Below, piece after piece: positions 15,026 to 23,165 of a stretch of DNA of 37,570 nt (position 1 is the stretch's first letter; every line of letters starts with the position of its first letter). A program made the translations under genes and the position numbers. Location of the stretch: positions 1-37,570 of the forward strand of contig QIAP01000025.1 in assembly GCA_003225075.1 (NCBI GenBank). The letters are read 5' to 3'. The notes under the pieces are model-generated. The model was not told where the DNA came from and made no database searches. It saw nothing but the letters and a program-made list of their open reading frames with translations. This DNA is from Acidobacteriota bacterium (lineage in GTDB: Bacteria > Acidobacteriota > Terriglobia > Terriglobales > Acidobacteriaceae).

Positions 15026-17407
15026 ATGTTTCGCGAAGTGTGTAGACGCTTGAATCTCCCTTTCGCGCTGGCCGTCGGAGCGCTCTTACTCTCTTCCCCT
15101 TGGACAGGAGCACAGGTTGCTGGCCTTCATGGCACGATCACAGGCCCCTCTGGTGCACCAGTTCCCAATGCCCGCATCTCAATCAAAAACCTGGATACAA
15201 ACAACACTACGGCTATCACCGCCGATGTACGCGGCTCCTATTCCTCGTCCGACCTTCCGCCGGGGAATTATTCAGTCACAGTTTCTATGACGGGATTCTT
15301 GGACGTGACTGCTTCTATTGCGGTCACAGTCGGAAAACAGAGTGTGCTTAACTTCACCCTGCAATCTGCTAACAATCAGCCTGGTCATAAGACGCCTGCC
15401 ACATCCTCTATGGGTGGCGTGGTGAGTTCGGAAACGGTTCGCGACATGCCAGTTAACGGGCGAGACTGGACGCAGGCAGCCACACTTCAGGCGGGGGTCT
15501 CCTCCGTTCGCACCCAGCCCGACGCCACGAATACCAGTTCTGGCCGCGGACAGCGCGGCTTTGGAGCTCAGATCAGTGTGTCGGGCGGACGCCCCCAACA
15601 AAACAATTATCTGCTGGACGGCATCACGATCAACGATTACGCGAATGCCGCGCCGGGCAGCGTCTTGGGGCTCGATTTGGGTGCGGACGCCGTGGAGGAA
15701 TTCTCGGTCGTAACCAGCAACTATCCTGCTACGTATGGGCGTTCTTCCGGCGGAGTTATCAACGCCGTGACTCGCTCTGGAAGCAACGCGTTTCATGGCA
15801 CGGTGTACGAGTTCTTGCGCAACAGTGCTCTGGACGCGCGCAATTTTTTTGACGTGACAAAACCTCCCTTCCGCCGCAATCAGTTTGGAGCTTCCGCAGG
15901 CGCGCCAATTCAGAAAGATCGCGCTTTCTTTTTCGCCAATTACGAAGGACTCCGGCAGTCGTTGGGTACCACCCAAGTGGATACTGTGCTTTCACCGGCG
16001 GCCCGAAGCGGTCAGCTTTCATCGGGCAACGTTACCGTCGATTCACAGGTTGCACCTTACCTGGCGTTCTACCCTTTACCCAATGGCAGAATTCTGCCTC
16101 CGGGGGACACGGGGATCTTCACATTTTCAGGTCAACAGGTCACGCGAGAGGATTACTTCACCACCCGCCTGGATCGAAAATTTAGTGAGCACGACACCCT
16201 CTCTGGGACATACGTCTTCGACACCGCAAAGACAATCCAACCCGATAAACTGGACACCAAATTGACTGGCGTACAAAGCAGGCGGCAGCTTTTTACTCTT
16301 TTGGAGAACCACACTTTCGGCTCACAACTAGTCAACTCATTTCGACTGGGATTCAATAGAGTCGTTGCTTTGTTGGGACAAACACCGGGTGCAATCAACC
16401 CATTGGCTGCCGATGTGTCGCTGGGCTTCCTGCCTGGGCACACAGCGGGCGGAATCAGCGTACTCGAACTCACCGACTTCCCAGGCGGTTTAGGTGCGAA
16501 CTCGGTTTTCAATTTTCATTGGAACTCGATCCAGGCGTACGACGACATCGCACTCAACCGGGGAAACCATTCGTTAAGGTTCGGCCTCTCCCTCGAGCGC
16601 ATACGGAACAACACGCTGGCGGAAAGTAACCCAAATGGGGTGTTCACGTTTCAGTCAATTTCCGATTTTCTTACTGACTTTCGATGGTACAGAAACTTCA
16701 CTGTGAACCTTGGGATTCGATACGAGATGGCAACTGTGCCCAGTGACGCGCATGGAAGGCTCGCCACCATGCGACGCATGACCGATCCTCTTCCCCACTT
16801 GGGCGACCCATATTTTTCTAATCCGACTCTGCGCAACTTCGAACCTCGACTCGGTTTGGCGTGGGATCCGTTAGGAAACGGCAAGGTCGCCATACGATCA
16901 GGCTTCGGGATGTTCGACGTCCTTCCGCTGCCTTACGAATTTGAGCTGTTGTCATTGTTTGCAGCCCCGTTTTTCCAACTCGGCACTCCTACCAATCTCC
17001 CGGCAGACTCATTTCCGCTCACCGCGGTTTCGCTGGCCTCCGCGGATCCAAGAACGCTGCGAAATGTTTATGTGCAACCTGATCCATCGCGCAATTACGT
17101 GATGCAGTGGAACCTGAACGTTGAGCTTGACGCTACCAAGAATTCAACTGCATTAATCGGCTATGTGGGTTCACGCGGCGTGCATCAACCTTTCCGCGTC
17201 GATGACGGCAACATTGTGCTTCCCCAACTAACCCCCGCAGGATATTTGTGGCCCGCCAGCGGTGGACAGAAGCTGAACCCCATTCCACCCCTCGACCACC
17301 ATGCCGTATTCGATGAGCTGGGAAATCCGGTTTCTGGCGCCGGTTTGATCAACTCGACCCAAACTCCTTCGCGCCAGGTACAGCTCGGCCTGAAACTGAT
17401 TTGGTGA
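15026..17407 (+). CDS. Oar-like TonB-dependent receptor, internally deleted
   Basis: A 793-residue outer-membrane receptor. A signal peptide is followed by a carboxypeptidase-regulatory-like beta domain (about residues 30-112), a plug region (MPVNGRDWTQ, SGGRPQQNNYLLDGITINDY) and beta-barrel sequence, ending in a C-terminal LIW. Compared with the 1130-residue paralogue at 23166-26558, two blocks are missing without loss of frame. About 40 residues are gone at T550/D551, including the strand before the DD-W/F-RW motif. About 265 residues are gone at I753/P754, where the sequence jumps from GGQKLNPI to the final PPLDHHAVFDELGNP segment. At least six to eight barrel strands are therefore absent, and function as a channel is doubtful. 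Confidence 0.85.
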   Translation: MFREVCRRLNLPFALAVGALLLSSPWTGAQVAGLHGTITGPSGAPVPNARISIKNLDTNNTTAITADVRGSYSSSDLPPGNYSVTVSMTGFLDVTASIAVTVGKQSVLNFTLQSANNQPGHKTPATSSMGGVVSSETVRDMPVNGRDWTQAATLQAGVSSVRTQPDATNTSSGRGQRGFGAQISVSGGRPQQNNYLLDGITINDYANAAPGSVLGLDLGADAVEEFSVVTSNYPATYGRSSGGVINAVTRSGSNAFHGTVYEFLRNSALDARNFFDVTKPPFRRNQFGASAGAPIQKDRAFFFANYEGLRQSLGTTQVDTVLSPAARSGQLSSGNVTVDSQVAPYLAFYPLPNGRILPPGDTGIFTFSGQQVTREDYFTTRLDRKFSEHDTLSGTYVFDTAKTIQPDKLDTKLTGVQSRRQLFTLLENHTFGSQLVNSFRLGFNRVVALLGQTPGAINPLAADVSLGFLPGHTAGGISVLELTDFPGGLGANSVFNFHWNSIQAYDDIALNRGNHSLRFGLSLERIRNNTLAESNPNGVFTFQSISDFLTDFRWYRNFTVNLGIRYEMATVPSDAHGRLATMRRMTDPLPHLGDPYFSNPTLRNFEPRLGLAWDPLGNGKVAIRSGFGMFDVLPLPYEFELLSLFAAPFFQLGTPTNLPADSFPLTAVSLASADPRTLRNVYVQPDPSRNYVMQWNLNVELDATKNSTALIGYVGSRGVHQPFRVDDGNIVLPQLTPAGYLWPASGGQKLNPIPPLDHHAVFDELGNPVSGAGLINSTQTPSRQVQLGLKLIW

Positions 17408-18745
17408 TTAATCTATAGCTTGGTCAGCGTTTATCAGGAACCACGCGAAACCACTGACCAGAGTCACCAACGCCGCAAAATCCAAAGCGTAAGTCCAGCC
17501 AAATTGCGTCGCGATGATAGCAGTGAGGATCGGCGACAACCATCCGCCCAGGCTGCCAAAGGTAGTCATTAGCCCGGAAATCGACCCTGAATACTTTGCC
17601 GCAATGTCATTGCATGTAGTCCAGAGAACAGAAGAGGCGGCGAAGTTGAGTCCCCCCGCAGCTGCTAGTTGCGCGATAGCGAGGGTGTTATTTGCCGTAT
17701 GACTTCCCGACCATAGCAGGCCCCCGGAGAGAGCCACGCCTAGCCACACGGTCGCTCTTCGCCCTCGCCGTTTGCCCAGCCTTTCTGCTGCCCAGTCCGA
17801 GAGCCACCCCCAGAGAGGAACCATAAACAAATTGGCTATGAATGGTGCCGATGTCCACAGACTTGCTTTGGGCATGGCGACACCGCGCACCCGCACCAGG
17901 TAAATAAAAAACCAGGTCACGAAAATGTAGACCGGATATACCAAACAAAAATGACTGATCATCAGTCCCCACATCGAGGGACTCGAAAACACCTTAACCC
18001 ATGGAACATTCTTGACCACAACGCCATGGTTTGGAGTCAGTCCAATTTTCGAAGAGGATCGGATAATAGTGAGCTCTGCCACATTAACGCCCGGATGCTC
18101 TTCCGGACGATTGGTCACGTATTTGTAGATGACCAACGCTAAAACCGTTCCAGCAGCTCCTAACAGCAAAAAGCACGCCCGCCAGCCCCACTGTCTGATC
18201 ATCCAGCCAACAAGAACGGGTGCGGCGACGCCCCCTGCTCCAACTCCTGCCAGGAAAATGCTGGTTCCGAATGCACGCTCTTTCTCTCCCAGCCAGTAAG
18301 CCATCATCTTGTTGCCCACTGGAATCGCAGCCGCCTCGCCAAGACCCATGACGAAGCGGACGATTGCAAATGACCATGCCGCTCCCAGTAATCCCAGGAC
18401 AGGCAGGCTGGGCGCGATCGCGGTTACCGCTGTAAAAATGGAAAAGCACAGAATCGCACTTGTTAAGACGGGGCGCGATCCGAAGCGATCCGCCAGCCAT
18501 CCTCCTGGAAGATGAAATACTGCATAACCCAGGCTGAATGCACCGAAGATCCAGCCCAAAGTCTGGGAATCAAATTTGAATTCTTCTTGAACGTACTTGC
18601 CGGCAATTCCGAGATTCAACCGATCGATATAGGTCAATCCGGCCATGATTGCCAGCAGGGTAACTACGTGCCAGCGCACCCGTGTGGGAACTAAGTTCGT
18701 GTTCTGGATTTTTGCAGCTTCGACCGCTGAAGAAATTTGGTCCAC
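17408..18745 (-). CDS. MFS transporter, ACS type
   Basis: A 12-helix carrier with TYIDRLNLGIAGKYVQEEF in helix 1, GGWLADRFGSRPVL after helix 2 and VMGLGEAAAIPVGNKMMAYW in helix 4-5. All are typical of the ACS family that moves organic anions such as sugar acids, tartrate or phthalate. I prefer GTG 18745 (17 codons into the longest frame), preceded by AAGGGG. It is a close paralogue of the carrier at 19755; the pair flanks the PEPM-fold enzyme in one transcription unit. Its TAA directly abuts the stop of the convergent TonB receptor (17407/17408), leaving no intergenic base. Confidence 0.92.
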   Translation of the reverse strand: MDQISSAVEAAKIQNTNLVPTRVRWHVVTLLAIMAGLTYIDRLNLGIAGKYVQEEFKFDSQTLGWIFGAFSLGYAVFHLPGGWLADRFGSRPVLTSAILCFSIFTAVTAIAPSLPVLGLLGAAWSFAIVRFVMGLGEAAAIPVGNKMMAYWLGEKERAFGTSIFLAGVGAGGVAAPVLVGWMIRQWGWRACFLLLGAAGTVLALVIYKYVTNRPEEHPGVNVAELTIIRSSSKIGLTPNHGVVVKNVPWVKVFSSPSMWGLMISHFCLVYPVYIFVTWFFIYLVRVRGVAMPKASLWTSAPFIANLFMVPLWGWLSDWAAERLGKRRGRRATVWLGVALSGGLLWSGSHTANNTLAIAQLAAAGGLNFAASSVLWTTCNDIAAKYSGSISGLMTTFGSLGGWLSPILTAIIATQFGWTYALDFAALVTLVSGFAWFLINADQAID

Positions 18746-18802
18746 GCTGGTTAGTCCCCTTGGAAAAGACAGGATCAATCGGCCGAACATCCACACGTTG
18801 TT

Positions 18803-19681
18803 TTAGCTTTTCTTTTCCACCGTTTCTTCTTCGATCCGATAAAACTCCTCCAGCCCGATGGCATCTTCAACCTCTTTGCGCACCTTAATGAAGACCGATT
18901 GGTCCATGCCTGTACGTCCGGTTTCATGAAGACGCGAGAATAGGTCTTTTATGCTCTTGAAAGTCACCATGATGGCGCTGATGGCATCGTTCGCCATCTT
19001 GTAACCCATGGTTTCAAGCTCTGCGATCGAAAAGATCGGCCTGCCAAATCGATTGCCTTCGCTGTTGACAAAGATCAGCGGTGAACGTGCCTCAACTGGA
19101 GCTCTGCGGGCCTCTTCAATCGTGTTGGGAAAAAGCATCACCATATCGGCTCCAGCTTCTGCGTACATGTTCGCTCGACGAATGCCCTCAGCGAAGCTAT
19201 CCGAAATCATGGCGTCGGTTCGTGCTGCGATTACGAAGTCTGGATCAAGTCGGGCTCGCACCGCGTACCGGATCTTTTCGCACATTTCGTCGGCCGGAAT
19301 CACGTGCTCAAGACCTTTGTGATAGTGCACCCGTTTTGGATAAACTTGGTCTTCAATATGAACTGCAGCCGCCCCGGCACGTTCGAGCTCTTGAACGGTT
19401 CGAATTACGTGAACCGGATCTCCATAACCGGCGCCGCCATCCACCATCAAGGGAATGGATACCGCGGCAGTGATGCGTCGCGTTGCCGTTAGGACTTCTT
19501 CCAGACCGAGAAGCGGCTCCGGAACACAGGAACTCGCCCCTAAAGCATAACCGCCTAAGTCTAAGGCTCGAAATCCGATCTGCTCTGCAATTCTGGCGGT
19601 CAAGGGGTCGTACGCGATCGGCGCATGGATAATTCCGGGACTTTCCAGCATTTCGCGAAAGACTGTCGTCATTCTCTTCAC
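18803..19681 (-). CDS. Isocitrate lyase/PEP mutase superfamily protein with altered active site
   Basis: A 292-residue TIM-barrel enzyme of the ICL/PEPM superfamily. Seen: DLGGYALGAS near 41-50, the metal-site region D81-G-G-A-G-Y-G87, E110-D-Q-V-Y-P-K-R117 and the conserved IAARTDA strand. In lyases of this family the metal motif is normally DxDxGYG/F and the catalytic loop is KRCGH. Here the second Asp is Gly83 and the loop reads KRVHY, without the catalytic Cys. It is therefore probably not an ordinary isocitrate or methylisocitrate lyase; a decarboxylase, hydrolase or other lyase on a 2-oxo or 2-hydroxy diacid is more likely (inference). The GTG start has AGGAGG 5 nt upstream. It lies between two paralogous ACS carriers, which probably import its substrate. 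Confidence 0.88.
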   Translation of the reverse strand: MKRMTTVFREMLESPGIIHAPIAYDPLTARIAEQIGFRALDLGGYALGASSCVPEPLLGLEEVLTATRRITAAVSIPLMVDGGAGYGDPVHVIRTVQELERAGAAAVHIEDQVYPKRVHYHKGLEHVIPADEMCEKIRYAVRARLDPDFVIAARTDAMISDSFAEGIRRANMYAEAGADMVMLFPNTIEEARRAPVEARSPLIFVNSEGNRFGRPIFSIAELETMGYKMANDAISAIMVTFKSIKDLFSRLHETGRTGMDQSVFIKVRKEVEDAIGLEEFYRIEEETVEKKS

Positions 19682-19686
19682 TAACG

Positions 19687-19692
19687 CCTCCT
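19687..19692 (-). promoter_or_regulatory. Shine-Dalgarno site of the PEPM-fold gene
   Basis: AGGAGG on the minus strand, 5 nt before the GTG at 19681. It favours that GTG over the ATG three codons later. Confidence 0.5.
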
Positions 19693-19754
19693 TACAAGTC
19701 CAATCGAAGTAAAACTAGTTCAGGCCATCTTGCGCGCTACTATTGAACGAAGGC

Positions 19755-21083
19755 TTAGATCGCTCCCACCTCTCTCAATCTGTATTCCGCATCCGTTTCA
19801 ATATTGTCGCTGGCGTCCACCGCCAACCAGATGACTCCACCGCTGAAACTCACCAATGCCGCGACATCTAACGCTGTGGTCCAGCCAAATGCGGTCGCCA
19901 AATGTGCCGTCAGAATCGGTGCGATGCCGCCGGCAATGTTGGCGCACGTGTTCATCAAACCAGAAAGTGATCCCGAATAATTCGGAGACATGTCGATGCA
20001 ACTGGCCCACCAGCTTGGAGCGGCAAAGCTGCTGAACCCCGCCGCAAGGGCCAGCAGCAAAATGGCTGAGGTATCGCCTACCGCGCGACCCCCCGCAATA
20101 AGCATGAGCGCGGAAGCGGTCATGCCGATCCATACTGTGCTGCGGCGTCCATGGCGTCGGCCAAAGCGAGTCACGGCTTTGTCGGACAGCCACCCCCCGA
20201 GTAGCGCCATCAGTGTCATGGCGATAAATGGAGTCGAACCCCATAGTCCACCTCTTGTCACGGTTAGACCTCGCACGCGCGTAAGGTAAATGAAAAACCA
20301 GGTGAAGAAAATGTACGGCGTGTAGCCATGACAGAAATAGCTCAAGATCAGTCCCCAAACCGACCTGCTGGCAAGAAGCTTGCCCCACGGGGTGCCCTTT
20401 AAATGAAATGAATGATGGCCGTTGCCGCGCCACTTTGATCCCAGCAGATTCAGTTCAGCAGAGTTGACGCCACGATGCTCCTCCGGCCGGTTGGTGGAAT
20501 ACAGAAACCAAACCAGCGCGATTGTCACGGCGAGCAGTCCGCACAGAACGAAAGACGAACGCCATCCCCATCGCTCGATGGCTCTGGAAAGTAGAATCGG
20601 CGCGAAAATGCCCCCGGCGCCTACTCCACCGAGCAGTAAGCTGCTCCCGATGCCGCGTTCCTCCTCCGACGTCCAGAATGCGACGATCTTATTGGCATTA
20701 GGATAGCTTGCGGCCTCACCGGCACCAGTGAAAAATCGACCAATTGCAAAGGCCCACGCGAGATTCCACCACGAGCTATGGAAAAGCGAAGGAACGAAGC
20801 TCATCAGAACGGTGAAAGTTGACCACCACAATATGGCAAACGTCAGCGTCGTACGTGGACCAAAACGATCGCCCGCCCAACCACAGGGAATTTGAAACAG
20901 GGCATATCCGAAACTGAACGCCCCGAGAATCCACCCCATGGTCTGGGTGGTGAAACCAAACTCATCCTGAATGTACTTACCGGCGATGCCTAGATTTAGA
21001 CGGCCTAGTGCCGTCGCAACCATAATTAATGTCACGATCGACAGGATTCGCCATCGAACATGTGTAGGACGCTGTTCAGCCAA
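19755..21083 (-). CDS. MFS transporter, ACS type, with altered helix-1 motif
   Basis: A 442-residue, 12-helix carrier closely related to the one at 17408: GRLNLGIAGKYIQDEF, CGWAGDRFGPRTTL, GRFFTGAGEAASYPNANKIV, and the pair NRPEEH before the central loop. TTG start with AAGGGGAG 9 nt upstream. The helix-1 signature that reads TYIDRLN in the paralogue is TALGRLN here, so the usual Asp is Gly27. This Asp-Arg pair is strongly conserved in ACS carriers, so coupling or specificity may differ. It is the first gene of a three-gene unit with the PEPM-fold enzyme and the paralogue. Confidence 0.92.
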   Translation of the reverse strand: MAEQRPTHVRWRILSIVTLIMVATALGRLNLGIAGKYIQDEFGFTTQTMGWILGAFSFGYALFQIPCGWAGDRFGPRTTLTFAILWWSTFTVLMSFVPSLFHSSWWNLAWAFAIGRFFTGAGEAASYPNANKIVAFWTSEEERGIGSSLLLGGVGAGGIFAPILLSRAIERWGWRSSFVLCGLLAVTIALVWFLYSTNRPEEHRGVNSAELNLLGSKWRGNGHHSFHLKGTPWGKLLASRSVWGLILSYFCHGYTPYIFFTWFFIYLTRVRGLTVTRGGLWGSTPFIAMTLMALLGGWLSDKAVTRFGRRHGRRSTVWIGMTASALMLIAGGRAVGDTSAILLLALAAGFSSFAAPSWWASCIDMSPNYSGSLSGLMNTCANIAGGIAPILTAHLATAFGWTTALDVAALVSFSGGVIWLAVDASDNIETDAEYRLREVGAI

Positions 21084-21361
21084 GTTGGGTCACTCCCCTT
21101 CCGCCGCTCAGCGCAAGGTAAACGATCGAGATTTTTTGCTGGGGATCAACGCATAGAGACTGGCACAACTCGCATATCATCCTAGGTAGCCGAAACAAAT
21201 GAAGGTGCCATGAACGCCACGTAAAATGTTATTCAGACAAGCACGCGGCAATGCCGCCAATCATCTTGTGGCCATCGCGTCATTACAGTGCCTGAATCAC
21301 CTTTAATCCAGGCTTCATGTAGTATTTAGGTCCTGCATTCTTGGAGGGAGCGAGGTCGACA

Positions 21362-22036
21362 ATGCGAGTCCTGTTGGTGGAAGACGAGCCCAAAGTGTCC
21401 CGTTTTGTTGCCCGCGGTTTGGCCGCGGAACGCTTTGCAGTCGACGTGGCGAGTGATGGCAAGAGCGGGCTCGAAATGGCGAATACCTACGATTATGACC
21501 TGGTAATCCTGGACTTAATGTTGCCTCTTATGGACGGCACCGAGGTGTTGCGCCGTATTCGCGAAAAAGATTCGGATGTCCCTATTCTCATCTGACAGCG
21601 AGAGATGCAGTATCAGACAAGGTAGGTAATTTTGAGGCAGGTGCTGACGACTATTTGACCAAGCCCTTCGCCTTCGCCGAACTCTTGGTGCGGGTGAAAG
21701 CACTATTTCGACGCGGCTCGGTAAGTCGGAGCAATAGCGTTCGAGTGGAAGACCTGGAACTTGATCGCCTTTCGCAGCAAGTAAGAAGAGCCGGCAAACG
21801 GATTGACCTCACGTTAAAGGAGTATGCATTGCTGGAATATCTGATGTTGAATGCTGGCAGGGTTCTCTCCCGAACAATAATTATTGAACATGTCTGGGAT
21901 CAAAGTTTTGACGGTATCAAGAATATCGTCGATGTCTACGTTCGACATCTGCGCGACAAGGTTGATGATGCCCATGTGCGCAAAGTTGATCAAGACGGTT
22001 CGAGGCGTTGGCTACGCTATTAGTGGCGCGGAGTAA
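21362..22036 (+). pseudogene. OmpR/PhoB-family response regulator with two compensating frameshifts
   Basis: The reading frame starts at ATG 21362 after GAGG and encodes an OmpR-type receiver (VLLVEDEPK, acceptor Asp in LVILDLMLP). It stops at 21593 where one base appears missing before the expected LTARDA. In the next frame the protein continues (FEAGADDYLTKPF, LTLKEYALLEYLMLNAGRVL, VDVYVRHLRDKVDD), i.e. the rest of the receiver and the winged helix. Near 21982 an extra A shifts the frame back; restored, it ends TVRGVGYAISGAE at TAA 22036. No kinase gene follows. It is either a decayed orphan regulator or a gene with two single-base assembly errors; both indels are in short homopolymers. The 278 nt upstream (21084-21361) hold no gene I can support. 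Confidence 0.85.
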
Positions 22037-22102
22037 TCGTGAGACCCCGAATATTGGCTGCAGCTACGTCAGAGAAACAGTTGTGATCTAAACCGGCCAG
22101 CG

Positions 22103-23116
22103 TCACTGAACTTTGTATACCCGAATCTCAGCAGGCGCGCCGTCATGCTCCGGGACTGCCAAGAAGTACCGGCGCAGTTCAGGCACCAGTCGCCCGTTTC
22201 TGGCTCCAGTTCTGGAAGGTAGTTGCCCGAGCGATTGATAGTGATCGGGATCAACTTCGTGATAGATGTCCACCGATCCCGCTGCGCAGGCGGCAATGAG
22301 TAGCTTGCTGCGTGGGTCGAAATGGAGGTCATCAATACCTTCCGCAATCTTCAGCGCCTGTAGTTCTTTTCCGGTCTGAGTATCAAATACCACAATGTGC
22401 CCACTCCGGCAGCCCACAAAGAGACGATGGTTCGCCTCATCGTACGCCATCGACACATTCACCTTCGCTAAAGTGACTGGCCAACTCTCCAGGATCGTGC
22501 GTTTTTCGCGATCAATCACCGGGACTTCATTCTTGGCACGATTATTAAGGTAGAGCTTTTTGCTCGACTTCTCCAGCGCCATGACTTCCAGAGTATCGCC
22601 CTCGACTTTGATGTCTGCGAGTTTCTCCCCGGCCGTCGAGTCTACTACGCTCAAGGTGGAATAAGTCATCTTGACGTCTTTACCACCACTGACAACGTAA
22701 AGAAGTTTGGTCGCAGGATCGTAGCTCATTGCGTCTGCATCGAGTTGGAGTTGGACGCTTTTGAGAATTTTATAAGTGTTCCCGTCAATGATCCTCACCA
22801 CCCCGGCTTCACCATCAGTCACATAAATGCGATCGATATCCTCACGATAGACGACGGCGTGCGGCTTTTCGATTCCGCGAACAGTCTGAAGTATTTTTCC
22901 GTTTCGATAATCAAGAACAAGAAGAGCGTGGTAATCCTCTGGAGTAGCGAAGAGCCGGTGACCTTTGAGATCGATCCCGAAGTGGTCGAACCTGCTCTTA
23001 ATTTCCGCCGGCAGCTTGAACGTCTGGACCAGCGTCAGCGGCTTTCCCTTGTCGCGGGTAGCCCCCATGGTGAACAAAACCAGGACTACCAGGAACATCA
23101 TGTACGCTTTCTTCAT
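22103..23116 (-). CDS. Secreted YVTN beta-propeller protein
   Basis: A 337-residue exported protein (signal peptide MKKAYMMFLVVLVLFTMGA; AGGAGA before the ATG). Blades are visible in FDHFGIDLKGHRLFATPEDY, VTDGEAGVVRIIDGNTYKI, VIDREKRTILESWPVT and VVFDTQTGKELQAL. It is a paralogue of the propellers at 13609 and 31524. It follows the intact TonB receptor with a 49-nt gap on the same strand, so the two are probably co-transcribed and may act together at the cell surface (inference). No catalytic motif is evident. Confidence 0.88.
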   Translation of the reverse strand: MKKAYMMFLVVLVLFTMGATRDKGKPLTLVQTFKLPAEIKSRFDHFGIDLKGHRLFATPEDYHALLVLDYRNGKILQTVRGIEKPHAVVYREDIDRIYVTDGEAGVVRIIDGNTYKILKSVQLQLDADAMSYDPATKLLYVVSGGKDVKMTYSTLSVVDSTAGEKLADIKVEGDTLEVMALEKSSKKLYLNNRAKNEVPVIDREKRTILESWPVTLAKVNVSMAYDEANHRLFVGCRSGHIVVFDTQTGKELQALKIAEGIDDLHFDPRSKLLIAACAAGSVDIYHEVDPDHYQSLGQLPSRTGARNGRLVPELRRYFLAVPEHDGAPAEIRVYKVQ

Positions 23117-23165
23117 CTTCTCTCCTGAGGAATTTGTTTCGTGTCCTTGACTACCAAATTATCGC

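Noticed and set aside
15272-15976. 234-residue minus-strand frame opposite the TonB receptor
   Set aside because: Antisense shadow; a similar frame (25593-26240, opposite strand of the second receptor) arises from the same conserved receptor codons, so its conservation is not independent evidence.
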